A stretch of DNA of 64,000 nt from RGEC01 sp964626685. Lineage in GTDB: Bacteria > Bacteroidota > Bacteroidia > NS11-12g > UBA955. The stretch spans positions 1 to 64,000 of the forward strand of contig CAZVJY010000004.1 in assembly GCA_964626685.1 (NCBI GenBank). The letters run 5' to 3'. The position numbers and the translations under genes are program-made. This document shows positions 25,871 to 34,674 of this stretch, piece after piece. Within the stretch, counting starts at the first letter, position 1, and every line of letters begins with the position of its first letter. A model generated the notes under the pieces. The model worked only from the letters and a program-made list of their open reading frames with translations. It had not been told where the DNA came from and did not search any database.

Positions 25871-26370
25871 CAGTCTAGTGCTATGGCTGCAAATATCTGT
25901 TGTACAATATTGTCTGAAATGTCAGAAGAAAGGGGCCCTTCCACCGTGCTCAGGTTCTTCGACGCATCGTAGGTTCGGAAAAATGAAAATTCTTTAGATT
26001 GGTTTTTCTCAGGGTGTTTTTCGCAAACGAAATCCAGTCTCACGGTGATGGTAAGCTGGTTTTCCGCGGTTCCTGTATTGGCATTTCGTGTGGCAGGCTC
26101 AATGCGGTAGTCTTTGATAACACCGCCAAGCTTGTAGTCACCGTCGCCATTAATAAGCCTGAGCCGCGTTTCAGACTGAAACTTGGTTTTTAGTTTTTCC
26201 GTGAACTGCAGGCTGAGCTGGGGATTTACAATGGCTGCTTCGTTGTTAAAAAAATCCACTGAAAATGTTTGAACATCCTCGGGGATAAATGTACCTCGCG
26301 GGTCGTAGGCCTTGAAAAACCCGCATCCTGCAAACAGCAGTGAAACAACAAGCCATTTACTCCAGTTCAT
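25867..26370 (-). CDS. lptE: LPS assembly lipoprotein LptE
   Basis: A 167-residue outer-membrane lipoprotein that plugs and assists LptD in inserting lipopolysaccharide. The signal ends in lipobox LFAGC with Cys16, followed by GFFKAYDPRGTFIPEDVQTF. The fold then alternates strands and two helices, with the family-typical LSLQFTEKLKTKFQSETRL near residue 52 and GDYKLGGVIKDYRIEPA near 77. The context next to secG and a TPR protein is typical of Bacteroidota LptE. Its start lies inside the last codons of the sigma-54 activator gene (14-base overlap). Confidence 0.88.
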   Translation of the reverse strand: MNWSKWLVVSLLFAGCGFFKAYDPRGTFIPEDVQTFSVDFFNNEAAIVNPQLSLQFTEKLKTKFQSETRLRLINGDGDYKLGGVIKDYRIEPATRNANTGTAENQLTITVRLDFVCEKHPEKNQSKEFSFFRTYDASKNLSTVEGPLSSDISDNIVQQIFAAIALDW

Positions 26371-27634
26371 ATTGTTTTATTTTACGGTAAAGGGTTCTTT
26401 CCGATATGCCGAGTGCTTCTGCCGCTTTTTTTCTGCGTCCCTTGCTTTTGGCCAGTGCCCTGCGTATCATTTCCAGTTCTTTTTCTTCCAAACTCAGGTT
26501 ATCGTCGGTGGCAGGATATGATACGGCCTCAACGTATTCGTGTTCTATTTCAATGTGATTTTCGTCTTGCGGTTGGATAAAAACACTGCCTTCAGATCCA
26601 CCTGACAAGGGGTTGTGCTGCTGGGTTTCAACGGTTCCGGGTAGCTGAAGATGGGCTGTGTTTTGAATCGGTGTAGGCGCAGGCATGGAAACGGAGGCTG
26701 GTGGAGCAGGGTTTTCAAGCATGCCAAAAACGAGTTTTTTCAGGTCGGTCACATCGCGTCTAAGGTCAATCAAAACCTTGTAAAAGATGTCCCGCTCACT
26801 CAGCCCTTCGCCATAACTTTCGGTTTTTCCGAATAAAACGGGAAGGCTTGGTTCTGCAGGTGGCAGGTATTTGGCTGCGGTTTCGGCCGAAAGGGTTCCG
26901 GCATCCTCGAGCACACATATTTGTTCCGTTACATTTTTTAGTTGTCGAACATTTCCGGGCCAGGAATATTGCGCAATTAACTGCTGGGCTTCAGGGCTCA
27001 GGTCTATGTGCCCGCTGCGGTGGGTTTCTGCAAAATCGCTGGCAAATTTGCGAAAAAGCAAGGGTATGTCTTCTCTTCGCTCGGCCAGTTTGGGCACCCT
27101 GATAGGCACAGTTGCCAGACGGTAGTATAAATCTTCTCTGAATTTTCCCTGTCTTGCTCGCTCAAGGAGGTCGCGGTTGGTAGCGCAAACCACGCGCACA
27201 TCGGTTTTCTGTACTGCGCTTGAGCCGACTTTGATGAACTCCCCGTTTTCAAGTATTCTGAGCAAACGGGCCTGGGTTCCCAGCGGCAGTTCTCCCACTT
27301 CATCCAGAAAAATAGTCCCGCCGTTTACGGTTTCAAAATAACCCTTGCGCTTGTCGGTGGCTCCGGTAAATGCTCCTTTTTCATGTCCGAATAATTCACT
27401 GTCTATCGTGCCTTCGGGAATGGCTCCACAGTTTACGGCAATAAATGGTGCGTGCTTGCGGCCGCTAAGCTGATGTATGATTTTTGAAAAACTCTCTTTA
27501 CCTACGCCACTGTCACCCAGAATCAGTACGTTCATATCCGTTGGAGCCACCCGTATGGCAGTTTCCAGCGCGTTATTCAGCATGCTGCTGTTTCCAACAA
27601 TACCAAATCTTTGTTTAACTTGTATCAGTTCCAT
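26357..27634 (-). CDS. Sigma-54-dependent transcriptional activator (AAA+/Fis) without sensor domain
   Basis: A 425-residue bacterial enhancer-binding protein. The AAA+ domain starts almost at residue 10 and shows Walker A LGDSGVGKESF near 40, the sigma-54 contact loop GAFTGA at 87-92, Walker B GGTIFLDEVGEL near 103 and the arginine-finger region FREDLYYRL near 170. A Pro/Ala-rich linker of about 110 residues follows, then the Fis-type HTH (KAAEALGISERTLYRKIKQY) at the C-terminus. There is no receiver, GAF or PAS domain in front, so activity must be set by abundance or by a partner. The ATG at 27634 is preferred over an upstream ATG at 27718, which would precede the promoter element. It heads the lptE-secG operon. 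Confidence 0.9.
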   Translation of the reverse strand: MELIQVKQRFGIVGNSSMLNNALETAIRVAPTDMNVLILGDSGVGKESFSKIIHQLSGRKHAPFIAVNCGAIPEGTIDSELFGHEKGAFTGATDKRKGYFETVNGGTIFLDEVGELPLGTQARLLRILENGEFIKVGSSAVQKTDVRVVCATNRDLLERARQGKFREDLYYRLATVPIRVPKLAERREDIPLLFRKFASDFAETHRSGHIDLSPEAQQLIAQYSWPGNVRQLKNVTEQICVLEDAGTLSAETAAKYLPPAEPSLPVLFGKTESYGEGLSERDIFYKVLIDLRRDVTDLKKLVFGMLENPAPPASVSMPAPTPIQNTAHLQLPGTVETQQHNPLSGGSEGSVFIQPQDENHIEIEHEYVEAVSYPATDDNLSLEEKELEMIRRALAKSKGRRKKAAEALGISERTLYRKIKQYELE

Positions 27635-27656
27635 GAATTGACGGGATACAGAATTG

Positions 27657-27664
27657 CAAATATA
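27657..27664 (-). promoter_or_regulatory. -7 element TATATTTG for the sigma-54 activator operon
   Basis: On the minus strand TATATTTG followed by C fits the primary-sigma consensus and lies 22 bases before the ATG at 27634. It suggests that the activator operon itself is read by the housekeeping sigma factor. Confidence 0.5.
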
Positions 27665-27745
27665 AGGCCAATATGACAAAATGGCAGTATTTTTTGACGA
27701 AAAAACGTCGCAAATCATCCGTTGCTGCAGCGCTGTGTGGTTGTA

Positions 27746-27755
27746 TTGTGCACAA
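27746..27755. repeat. 10-bp palindrome in the parC/activator spacer
   Basis: TTGTGCACAA is a perfect palindrome in the 165-base divergent spacer between the sigma-54 activator and parC. Apart from this and the minus-strand -7 element, I see nothing structured in the spacer. Confidence 0.3.
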
Positions 27756-27799
27756 CTCAGATGGAAGTGTAAGCAGATATTGTGTTTTTTCGCACTTGC

Positions 27800-30424
27800 A
27801 TGTCTGAGTACGACCCCGATGAATTAAATGATGGATTGGACAATCCAAGTCCGGAGCAGACGGATGGTCAGCTGGGTTCGGTCTTGCCGGTTAGTGCTCA
27901 GTACCGCAACTGGTTTCTGGATTATGCCTCCTATGTGATTCTCGAGCGGGCCATTCCGGCTATGGAAGATGGCCTGAAGCCTGTGCAGCGCAGGATTTTG
28001 CACGCCATGTATGAAATGGACGACGGGCGTTTTAACAAAGTCGCCAACATTATCGGAGCAACCATGGCTTACCATCCGCATGGAGATGCAGCTATCGGTG
28101 ATGCACTGGTGAACATGGGGCAGAAAGACCTGTTGATTGACACACAGGGAAACTGGGGTGATGTGCGCACCGGTGACAGTGCTGCTGCTCCCCGTTATAT
28201 CGAAGCTCGACTCAGCCATTTCGCCAAAGAGGTTGCATTCAATGAAAAAACCACCGAGTGGCAGCTGAGTTACGATGGTAGAAAACGTGAACCTGTAACC
28301 CTGCCAGTTAAATTTCCGTTGCTGCTCGCTCAGGGGGTGGAAGGTATAGCCGTAGGGCTTAGTACCAAAATTTTGCCCCACAATTTTATTGAGCTTTGCG
28401 AAGCCAGCATTGATATCCTAAAAGGTAAAAAAACACAGATTGTCCCTGATTTTCCAACAGGAGGACAGGCCGATTTTAGCCAGTATAACGCAGGAAAAAA
28501 AGGGGGCAGAGTAAGGGTAAGGGCTAAGATAGAAGTTGAGGATAAGAGCACACTCCGCATACGCGAGATTCCATTTGGTACTACCACAGGATCGCTCATT
28601 GAAAGCATTATCAAGGCCAATGACAGCGGTAAAATCAAAATAAAAAAGGTTATTGACAATACCGCGGCCAATGTGGATGTGGAGGTGCAGCTGGCACCCG
28701 GCGTAAGTGCTGATATTGCTATCAATGCCTTGTATGCCTTCACCGACTGTGAGGTCAGCATCTCTCCATTGGCCTGTGTCATCATGGATGAGAAACCCCG
28801 TTTCATGTCAGTCAATGAAATTCTGGAAGAATGCACGCGCAATACCCTGCATTTGCTAAGAAGGGAACTTGAAATTCAACTGCATGAACTGGAGGAAAAA
28901 TGGCACTTCAGCAGCCTTGAAAAGATATTTATTGAAAATAGGATTTACCGTGATATAGAAGAGGCCGAGACATGGGAAGCCGTTATTACCGCAATAGATG
29001 AGGGGCTTGAACCATTTAAACCGCGGTTTAAACGTGAGATTACCGAAGACGATATTGTCAGGCTGACAGAGATAAAAATCAAACGTATTTCGAAGTTTGA
29101 CAGTTTTAAGGCAGACGAGTTGATCCGTTCACTGGAAGACGAGATTGCCATGGTTAAACACCACCTCAACACCCTGGTGGACTTTGCCGTTGAATATTTC
29201 AAAAATCTGATAAAAAAATACGGCAAGGGAAAGGAGCGCAAAACAGAAATCCGAACCTTTGATACCATTGAGGCAAATGTGGTGGCTGCTGCCAACGTGA
29301 AGCTATATGCTAACCTGAAGGAAGGGTTTGTGGGTACGTCCTTGAAGAAAGATGAGTTTATCGCTGATTGCAGCGACATAGACGACATTATTGCTTTCCG
29401 AAAAAATGGGAAATACATGATATCCAAGGTCAGCGACAAAACCTTTTATGGAAAAGACCTGATTCATGTGGATGTGTGGCGCAAGAATGATGAGCGCACC
29501 ACCTACAATGTGGTATATTGGGACGGTGCTGCCAAGAGAGCCATGGTGAAACGTTTCAATGCCACCGGACTGATCCGCGACAAGGAATACGATGTTACCG
29601 GTGGCGGAACAGGCAATGAGATTTTGTATTTTACGGCCAATCCGAACGGTGAGGCAGAGCGCGTTGTTGTGCACCTGAGCAGCATGGCCAATGCGCGCAT
29701 CAAACAGTTCGATTATGATTTTGCACAGCTGGCCATCAAAGGCAAAACAGCTCAGGGGAACCTGCTTACCCGTTATCCCATTCGCCGTGTAGACCTGAAA
29801 GAAAAAGGGGTAAGCACACTGGGTGGTGTTAAAATTTGGTTCGATGAGATGACAGGCCGTCTCAGCGGTGAAGCCAGAGGCCAGTTTTTGGGAGAGTTTG
29901 ACGGCGATGATCGTGTACTGGTGATTTACAAAGATGGGAATTACGAACTCACTAACTACGAACTCATAAACCGTTACGAACCCGAACAGGTTTATCTAAT
30001 TCAAAAATTCTATCCCGAACAGGTAATTACTGCGGTTTATGTGGATGGTAAAACCAAGAATTACTTCGTGAAACGTTTCCTGATTGAAACCACCACGCTG
30101 AGCAAGAAGTTTCCATTTATTTCAGAGGAAAAAGGTTCTCAGATGCTTTGTGTCAGCACCGTTGAGCAGGCAATTGTAAAGGTGACCACGGAAAATAAAA
30201 AAGGGGAGAAGGAGGAGTGGAGCTTGCAGGCTGATACCTTTATGGATGTGCGTGGCTGGAAAACCCAGGGACAAAAATTGACGGCAGACAAGGTGAAGAA
30301 AGTAGTGCTCGAAAGCGCCAGAATCGGGGAGCCACCGGCAACATCCGTTATAGCTGCGGAAACAGAGGACAGTGAAGGTATTCCGCCCAACCCCGGAGAT
30401 GAGCCTCAGCTGAATTTGCTTTGA
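27800..30424 (+). CDS. parC: DNA topoisomerase IV subunit A (GyrA/ParC family)
   Basis: DNA-cleaving subunit of topoisomerase IV, partner of ParE (3519-5411). In this 874-residue protein the winged-helix part carries the AERAIPAMEDGLKPVQRRIL-type entry (here ILERAIPAMEDGLKPVQRRI), YHPHGDAAIGDALVNMGQ and the active-site Tyr in AAPRYIEARLS near residue 132. The GyrA-type beta-pinwheel is present in reduced form toward the C-terminus, with no clear GyrA-box; this fits topoisomerase IV and the usual Bacteroidota length near 880. The ATG at 27800 (MSEYDPDELN) is better than an upstream GTG at 27782. It is divergent from the sigma-54 activator. Confidence 0.9.
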   Translation: MSEYDPDELNDGLDNPSPEQTDGQLGSVLPVSAQYRNWFLDYASYVILERAIPAMEDGLKPVQRRILHAMYEMDDGRFNKVANIIGATMAYHPHGDAAIGDALVNMGQKDLLIDTQGNWGDVRTGDSAAAPRYIEARLSHFAKEVAFNEKTTEWQLSYDGRKREPVTLPVKFPLLLAQGVEGIAVGLSTKILPHNFIELCEASIDILKGKKTQIVPDFPTGGQADFSQYNAGKKGGRVRVRAKIEVEDKSTLRIREIPFGTTTGSLIESIIKANDSGKIKIKKVIDNTAANVDVEVQLAPGVSADIAINALYAFTDCEVSISPLACVIMDEKPRFMSVNEILEECTRNTLHLLRRELEIQLHELEEKWHFSSLEKIFIENRIYRDIEEAETWEAVITAIDEGLEPFKPRFKREITEDDIVRLTEIKIKRISKFDSFKADELIRSLEDEIAMVKHHLNTLVDFAVEYFKNLIKKYGKGKERKTEIRTFDTIEANVVAAANVKLYANLKEGFVGTSLKKDEFIADCSDIDDIIAFRKNGKYMISKVSDKTFYGKDLIHVDVWRKNDERTTYNVVYWDGAAKRAMVKRFNATGLIRDKEYDVTGGGTGNEILYFTANPNGEAERVVVHLSSMANARIKQFDYDFAQLAIKGKTAQGNLLTRYPIRRVDLKEKGVSTLGGVKIWFDEMTGRLSGEARGQFLGEFDGDDRVLVIYKDGNYELTNYELINRYEPEQVYLIQKFYPEQVITAVYVDGKTKNYFVKRFLIETTTLSKKFPFISEEKGSQMLCVSTVEQAIVKVTTENKKGEKEEWSLQADTFMDVRGWKTQGQKLTADKVKKVVLESARIGEPPATSVIAAETEDSEGIPPNPGDEPQLNLL

Positions 30425-30442
30425 TAACTCCGGTTTTTTTCT

Positions 30443-30450
30443 TATTTTTG
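30443..30450 (+). promoter_or_regulatory. -7 element TATTTTTG, 6 bases before an ATG
   Basis: TATTTTTG is followed by ATATAG and the ATG at 30457. It lies in the 32-base gap after parC, so the phospholipase-like gene may have its own near-leaderless transcript. Confidence 0.45.
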
Positions 30451-30456
30451 ATATAG

Positions 30457-31425
30457 ATGCTTCCTATCAGAATTATTCCGTTTCTGACGGTACTGTTTTT
30501 TGTCAGTAAGGCAGGAGCATGGGGTTTTCTCGGCCACAGACTCATCAATAACAGGGCGGTTTTTGCATTGCCACCGCAAATGTTTGGCTTCTACAAACAG
30601 CATATTGATTACATCACCCAGCACAGCGTAGATCCCGACAGCCGACGATATATGATGGCTGAAGAGGCTTGCCGTCATTATCTGGATTGTGACCGCTATG
30701 AAAAAGCCGCACCACTGGATACCATTCCGCACCGCTGGCACGAAGCAGTTGAAAAGTATACCGAAGATACGCTGCTCAGTCATGGCATCGTGCCGTGGCA
30801 TTGTTTGGCTATGCTCAGCAGGCTAACCAAGGCTTTTGAAGAAAGAAATCTCCAAAAGATACTGAAGCTGAGTGCTGATATAGGCCACTACATTGCCGAT
30901 GCCCACGTTCCGCTGCACAGCAGCAGAAACTACAATGGACAGTTAACCGGGCAGGAAGGAATTCACGCACTCTGGGAAAGCCGTATTCCCCAATTGTTTG
31001 TAGACTCATTTGATTTGCTTTCCGGTTCTGCTGTTTATCTTTACAAGCCTTCAGATTACATCTGGGGAACCATGGGCAGGAGCTACATGCTGGTAGATTC
31101 TGTATTGAAGCTTGAGCGCATTGCCACAACCATGCATCCGGAGAATAAATTTAGTTTTGAAGCCAGAGGTACACAGACGGTGGAGGTATACTCAGTTCCG
31201 TTTTGCAACGACTACCACAGGATGATGGAAAATATGGTGGAGCGCAGAATGCGACAGGCCATATTTTCGGTGGCTTCTTTCTGGTATACGGCCTGGGTTA
31301 ATGCCGGTCAGCCCAATTTGGACATACTGGGTGGTTCTATCAGCCCTGACCCCGAAGATGCTGAAGTAGAAAAGGCTGTTAAATCAGGACAAATGAAAGG
31401 CCGTGAAGAACACGGGAAGGATTAG
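30457..31425 (+). CDS. Secreted zinc-dependent phospholipase C / S1-P1 nuclease-like protein
   Basis: A 322-residue exported protein. After the signal (cleavage at KAGA-WGF) the mature protein would begin with Trp, which in the zinc-dependent phospholipase C / S1-P1 nuclease superfamily supplies the N-terminal zinc ligand, followed by GHR. Further metal ligands are expected from HYLDCDRY near residue 72, PHRWHEAV near 91, GHYIADAHVPLHSSRN near 148 and GIHALWESR near 168. The order and spacing fit the trinuclear zinc site of this fold. Whether it cuts lipids or nucleic acids cannot be told. It is convergent to the LOG gene with shared stop-codon bases (TTAG). Confidence 0.8.
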   Translation: MLPIRIIPFLTVLFFVSKAGAWGFLGHRLINNRAVFALPPQMFGFYKQHIDYITQHSVDPDSRRYMMAEEACRHYLDCDRYEKAAPLDTIPHRWHEAVEKYTEDTLLSHGIVPWHCLAMLSRLTKAFEERNLQKILKLSADIGHYIADAHVPLHSSRNYNGQLTGQEGIHALWESRIPQLFVDSFDLLSGSAVYLYKPSDYIWGTMGRSYMLVDSVLKLERIATTMHPENKFSFEARGTQTVEVYSVPFCNDYHRMMENMVERRMRQAIFSVASFWYTAWVNAGQPNLDILGGSISPDPEDAEVEKAVKSGQMKGREEHGKD

Positions 31426-32147
31426 AAGTTTGGTTTCAGCGAGTATTTGCTGTAAAACTCCAGAATCTCAGTAACTGCCTCATCGGCGGTATCTACGAGT
31501 TTAAACAGCCCCAGGTCCCCTTCGCTGATGTATTGGTGTTCTTTAAGCAAGGAGTTGTGGATGAAATCCATCATAGGCGCCCAAAAGGATTTGTCAACCA
31601 GTACTATGGGGAACTGCGCACGTTTATCGGTTTGCACCAGTGTAAGCGCTTCAAAAAGCTCATCGAGGGTGCCAAATCCCCCCGGCAACACCACAAATCC
31701 CTGGGCATATTTCACAAACATGACCTTGCGGACAAAGAAGTAATCAAAATTGAGTTCTTTATCTCGATCCTGATAAGGGTTGGGATCTTGCTCAAAAGGA
31801 AGGTTGATGTTTAATCCTACGCTTGGGCCGCCGGCGGCTTTTGCGCCTTTGTTGGCAGCTTCCATAATCCCCGGTCCGCCGCCCGTAATAATTCCGAGAC
31901 CGGCTTCGGATAGTTTTTGTGCAATCTCCTCTGCCAGTTTGTAGTGCGGGTGGTCTTTCTGTGTTCTGGCGGAGCCAAAAATAGAAACACAGGGGCCAAT
32001 GCGGGCCAAAGCCTGATAGCCGTCCACAAACTCGGCCATAATCTTGAAAATGCTCCAGCTCATGGTGCTGGCTACTTCAGGCCAGCGCTTATTGGAAAAT
32101 GCGCGCTTGATGCGACGCTCCTGTTCAGGTGTTAAATGTTTAGACAT
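31422..32147 (-). CDS. LOG-family (TIGR00730) Rossmann-fold nucleotide hydrolase
   Basis: A 241-residue cytoplasmic protein of the LOG / 'lysine decarboxylase-like' family. Its characterised members are cytokinin riboside 5'-monophosphate or other nucleoside monophosphate phosphoribohydrolases. Signatures are FGSARTQKDHPHY near residue 54, GGGPGIMEAANKGAKAAGG near 88 and the catalytic PGGFGTLDELFEAL near 155. It starts 3 bases after the PorE-like gene and probably forms the tail of the mutY-ssb-gldE-gldD transcription unit; no functional link to that operon is obvious. The old decarboxylase name is not supported by biochemistry of the family. Confidence 0.9.
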   Translation of the reverse strand: MSKHLTPEQERRIKRAFSNKRWPEVASTMSWSIFKIMAEFVDGYQALARIGPCVSIFGSARTQKDHPHYKLAEEIAQKLSEAGLGIITGGGPGIMEAANKGAKAAGGPSVGLNINLPFEQDPNPYQDRDKELNFDYFFVRKVMFVKYAQGFVVLPGGFGTLDELFEALTLVQTDKRAQFPIVLVDKSFWAPMMDFIHNSLLKEHQYISEGDLGLFKLVDTADEAVTEILEFYSKYSLKPNF

Positions 32148-32150
32148 AAT

Positions 32151-34055
32151 TTATTTTTTGGTGAGTCCTATAATTTTCATTTCAATCCTGCGATTCATGG
32201 CCCTTCCTGCGGCGGTATTGTTGTCACCAATGGGCTTGGTGCTTGCATACCCCGCGGTCTTGATCGCCGAGGAAGGGATGCCTGCTTTAACCAGGTAATC
32301 TTTGACGGATTTTGCCCGGTTTTCACTCAGAACCGCATTGTGGGCTGCAGATCCCTGATTATCGGTATGGCCTGAAATTTCAACCATAACATCCGGATTG
32401 GCTTTTAACAGCGTATGCAGCTTTTGCAGTTCCGGAAAGCTTTCCGGTCTAAGATCGAATTTATCCGTCTCAAAGAAGATATTGTTGAGAATCACGCTCT
32501 GGTCCATTTTTATGGGTTTGAGCAATGCGGTTACGATAAATGGAGAGTCAATGCCTGAAGGTGTTGGTTGAAAATTGGCCGAATAAAAGAGATACCCGCT
32601 TCGGTACACATTCAGTCCATATATACCGTGGGTTTCCAGGGTAGTGAAAAATCGGGTGGAAGAATCTGAGAGCATGATTCGTTTGTTGCTCAGGTTAATA
32701 AGTTCTATACGACCTGCGATTTCATTTCCGGTTTCAGCATCCAGAATAATGCCTTTTACATAGGTTACAGGAATAGGTTTTTTATCAGCACTCAGTTTCA
32801 GGCTATAAATGTCTAAACCTCCGAAACCTCCTGCACGAGAGCTGGCTATGTAGGCCCGCTCACCCTTAAAGTCTACGTAAAAACCGGCTTCATCCGCGTC
32901 GGTGTTGATTCCGCGACCCATGTTTTCAGGAATACTCCAGGTTAACTCGTCCATCATCTGGCTCCTGAAAATGTCGTGCTGCCCGTATCCTGTATGTCCA
33001 GAACTCGAAAAATAAAGCGTTTTGCCGTCATAGTGAAGGTAAGGAGCTTCTTCATCATCTGCGGTATTGATGGTTTTGCCGAGGTTTTCGGGTAGTGTCC
33101 AATTACCATTTTTCCAGTAACTGATCCAAAGGTCTTTTCCGCCGAAACCACCCGGTCTGGCACTCGAAAATATGAGCGTTTTCCCATCTGCGCTGATCGC
33201 TGGCTGTGCATCCCATGAAGCAGAATTAATGCGATCACCCAGATTCATTCTTTTGCTCCATGCATTGCCTTTCAGATAACTGAAGAAAATATCGCAGCTG
33301 CCAAATCCATCCTGGTTGCAAACAGAAAAGAAGATGTAGCGTCCATCTGCACTTACAGAGGTGTAGCCTTCGTTGTTGCTGGTGTTGATACTGCCGGGCA
33401 AAGGTCGGGAATTGACCCAGGAATCGGCCGATTTGGAACTTACGTAAAAATCCTCCTGTCCGTTTACAAGCCTTGTGTATATGAGGGTTTCTCCATCAAC
33501 CGACATACCTGGCCAGTACTCGTTGTTGGCTGAATTTACCCCCGGTCCCAGGTTGCGTATATCCAGATCTTCTATGCGCTGTAGATCTTCCATAGCCAGT
33601 CTGCAGCTTTCTGCTAGCTTATCAGCCGCGGTTTTAATGCTGGCCGAGGCCTTGTCTTTTATGGGGTCAAAACCAGCCTCAGCGGAGATGTTGTTGAATC
33701 TCGCAAGCAGATTCAGGGCTTTTTCGTTTTGCCCTTGTCTGAAGCAGTATTTTGCATAATAGTAATAGTGATTTTGATATAAGGGCTCGTATTTGAGACA
33801 GGCATCAAAGGATGAACGGGCCAGGGTAGTATCGTTCATTTTTTCTGCTATTTCAGCTTGGAGAGACCACGCATTCCCGAATGTTACATCTGCCTTCAGC
33901 GATTTTTTTACATACTGCAGTGCGGCTTGTTTATTCCCTTCTGAGTATGCTTTCAGCGCAGTCATAAATTCATTTTCGGCTTTTTTGCGGTTGCCTTTCT
34001 GGGCAATGGCGCATGAGCCCATTAACATTAAGATTAATAATAGAGCAACCCTCAT
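32151..34055 (-). CDS. PorE-like multidomain OmpA-family envelope protein (T9SS-associated architecture)
   Basis: A 634-residue exported protein. The order is: signal with possible lipobox GSC (Cys15); helical TPR region, residues about 20-135; PD40/WD40-like beta-propeller blades, about 190-415, with repeated [VS]SADGRYIFFS / SADGKTLIFSSARPGGFGG-type motifs; a carboxypeptidase-regulatory-like domain near 425-510 (VKGIILDAETGNEIAGRIEL); and an OmpA C-terminal peptidoglycan-binding domain from about 525, with ISGHTDNQGS and LSENRAKSVKDYL. This order matches PorE of Porphyromonas, a type IX secretion component bridging outer membrane and peptidoglycan. Its position 31 bases after gldD supports such a role. 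Paralogues with this layout exist, so the exact assignment is an inference. Confidence 0.8.
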   Translation of the reverse strand: MRVALLLILMLMGSCAIAQKGNRKKAENEFMTALKAYSEGNKQAALQYVKKSLKADVTFGNAWSLQAEIAEKMNDTTLARSSFDACLKYEPLYQNHYYYYAKYCFRQGQNEKALNLLARFNNISAEAGFDPIKDKASASIKTAADKLAESCRLAMEDLQRIEDLDIRNLGPGVNSANNEYWPGMSVDGETLIYTRLVNGQEDFYVSSKSADSWVNSRPLPGSINTSNNEGYTSVSADGRYIFFSVCNQDGFGSCDIFFSYLKGNAWSKRMNLGDRINSASWDAQPAISADGKTLIFSSARPGGFGGKDLWISYWKNGNWTLPENLGKTINTADDEEAPYLHYDGKTLYFSSSGHTGYGQHDIFRSQMMDELTWSIPENMGRGINTDADEAGFYVDFKGERAYIASSRAGGFGGLDIYSLKLSADKKPIPVTYVKGIILDAETGNEIAGRIELINLSNKRIMLSDSSTRFFTTLETHGIYGLNVYRSGYLFYSANFQPTPSGIDSPFIVTALLKPIKMDQSVILNNIFFETDKFDLRPESFPELQKLHTLLKANPDVMVEISGHTDNQGSAAHNAVLSENRAKSVKDYLVKAGIPSSAIKTAGYASTKPIGDNNTAAGRAMNRRIEMKIIGLTKK

Positions 34056-34086
34056 ATCAATTTCTGTTCAAATTCAGTACCACAAA

Positions 34087-34674
34087 TTATTTCCAGCGAA
34101 ATGTTTTTATCAAATGTCCTATATCCGATCGCATGCGTTCCAATACGGGTGCGGTTGAATCGGATGCAACCTGGTTGTTGAAGTATAATGCGCCGCGCAT
34201 AAAGTGTTTGGCACTGTCGGTCAGGTAAAAATTGATATTGGTAGCTGTATTGCCTTCGATTTCAAACATCATACCTTTTACGTTTTTTGTGGTACTGAGG
34301 GGTTGTTCAATAATGTCTTCCGCCCTCTGTATGTGTTTATTTACCAGTTTTCGGGTGTCGTCAATCAGCGAGTCAAACTGCACCCGGTTTCCGAAGCGGT
34401 AATAGGTGAGGTGAAGGGTGGCATTGAAAGGTTTGAAATTCAGGTTAAACCAAAAAGGTTGTTTTGTATACACATTCAGCGTGTCTTTTTCCATGGCCGA
34501 ATAAACGGGTATTTCAAACGCATAGGGAATTCCGGAAGAATCGAATTTTTTAAATTCCTGAACCGGAAGCGTTATCCGGGGAAATGCACGCGGTTTGGGC
34601 ACGTATTCGTCAGGTGCGCCGCAGGCTGACAGGGAAACACCCAAAAGGATAAGGCTAGCTTTCAGCAGGTTCAT
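34087..34674 (-). CDS. gldD: Gliding motility lipoprotein GldD
   Basis: A 195-residue lipoprotein of the GldD family, required for gliding and for function of the type IX secretion system in Flavobacterium. The signal ends in lipobox LSAC with Cys18, followed by YVPKPRAFPRITLP, and the body contains the family-typical PFWFNLNFKPFNATLHLTY near residue 73, LVNKHIQRAEDI near 109 and NINFYLTDSAKHFMRGALYF near 148. The start overlaps the end of gldE by 20 bases. The conserved gldE-gldD order supports the call. The precise biochemical role of GldD is not known. Confidence 0.93.
   Translation of the reverse strand: MNLLKASLILLGVSLSACGAPDEYVPKPRAFPRITLPVQEFKKFDSSGIPYAFEIPVYSAMEKDTLNVYTKQPFWFNLNFKPFNATLHLTYYRFGNRVQFDSLIDDTRKLVNKHIQRAEDIIEQPLSTTKNVKGMMFEIEGNTATNINFYLTDSAKHFMRGALYFNNQVASDSTAPVLERMRSDIGHLIKTFRWK

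Noticed and set aside
27635..27718. Longer N-terminus of the sigma-54 activator from an ATG at 27718
   Set aside because: It would lie upstream of the TATATTTG element (27657-27664), and the added residues look like translated spacer.
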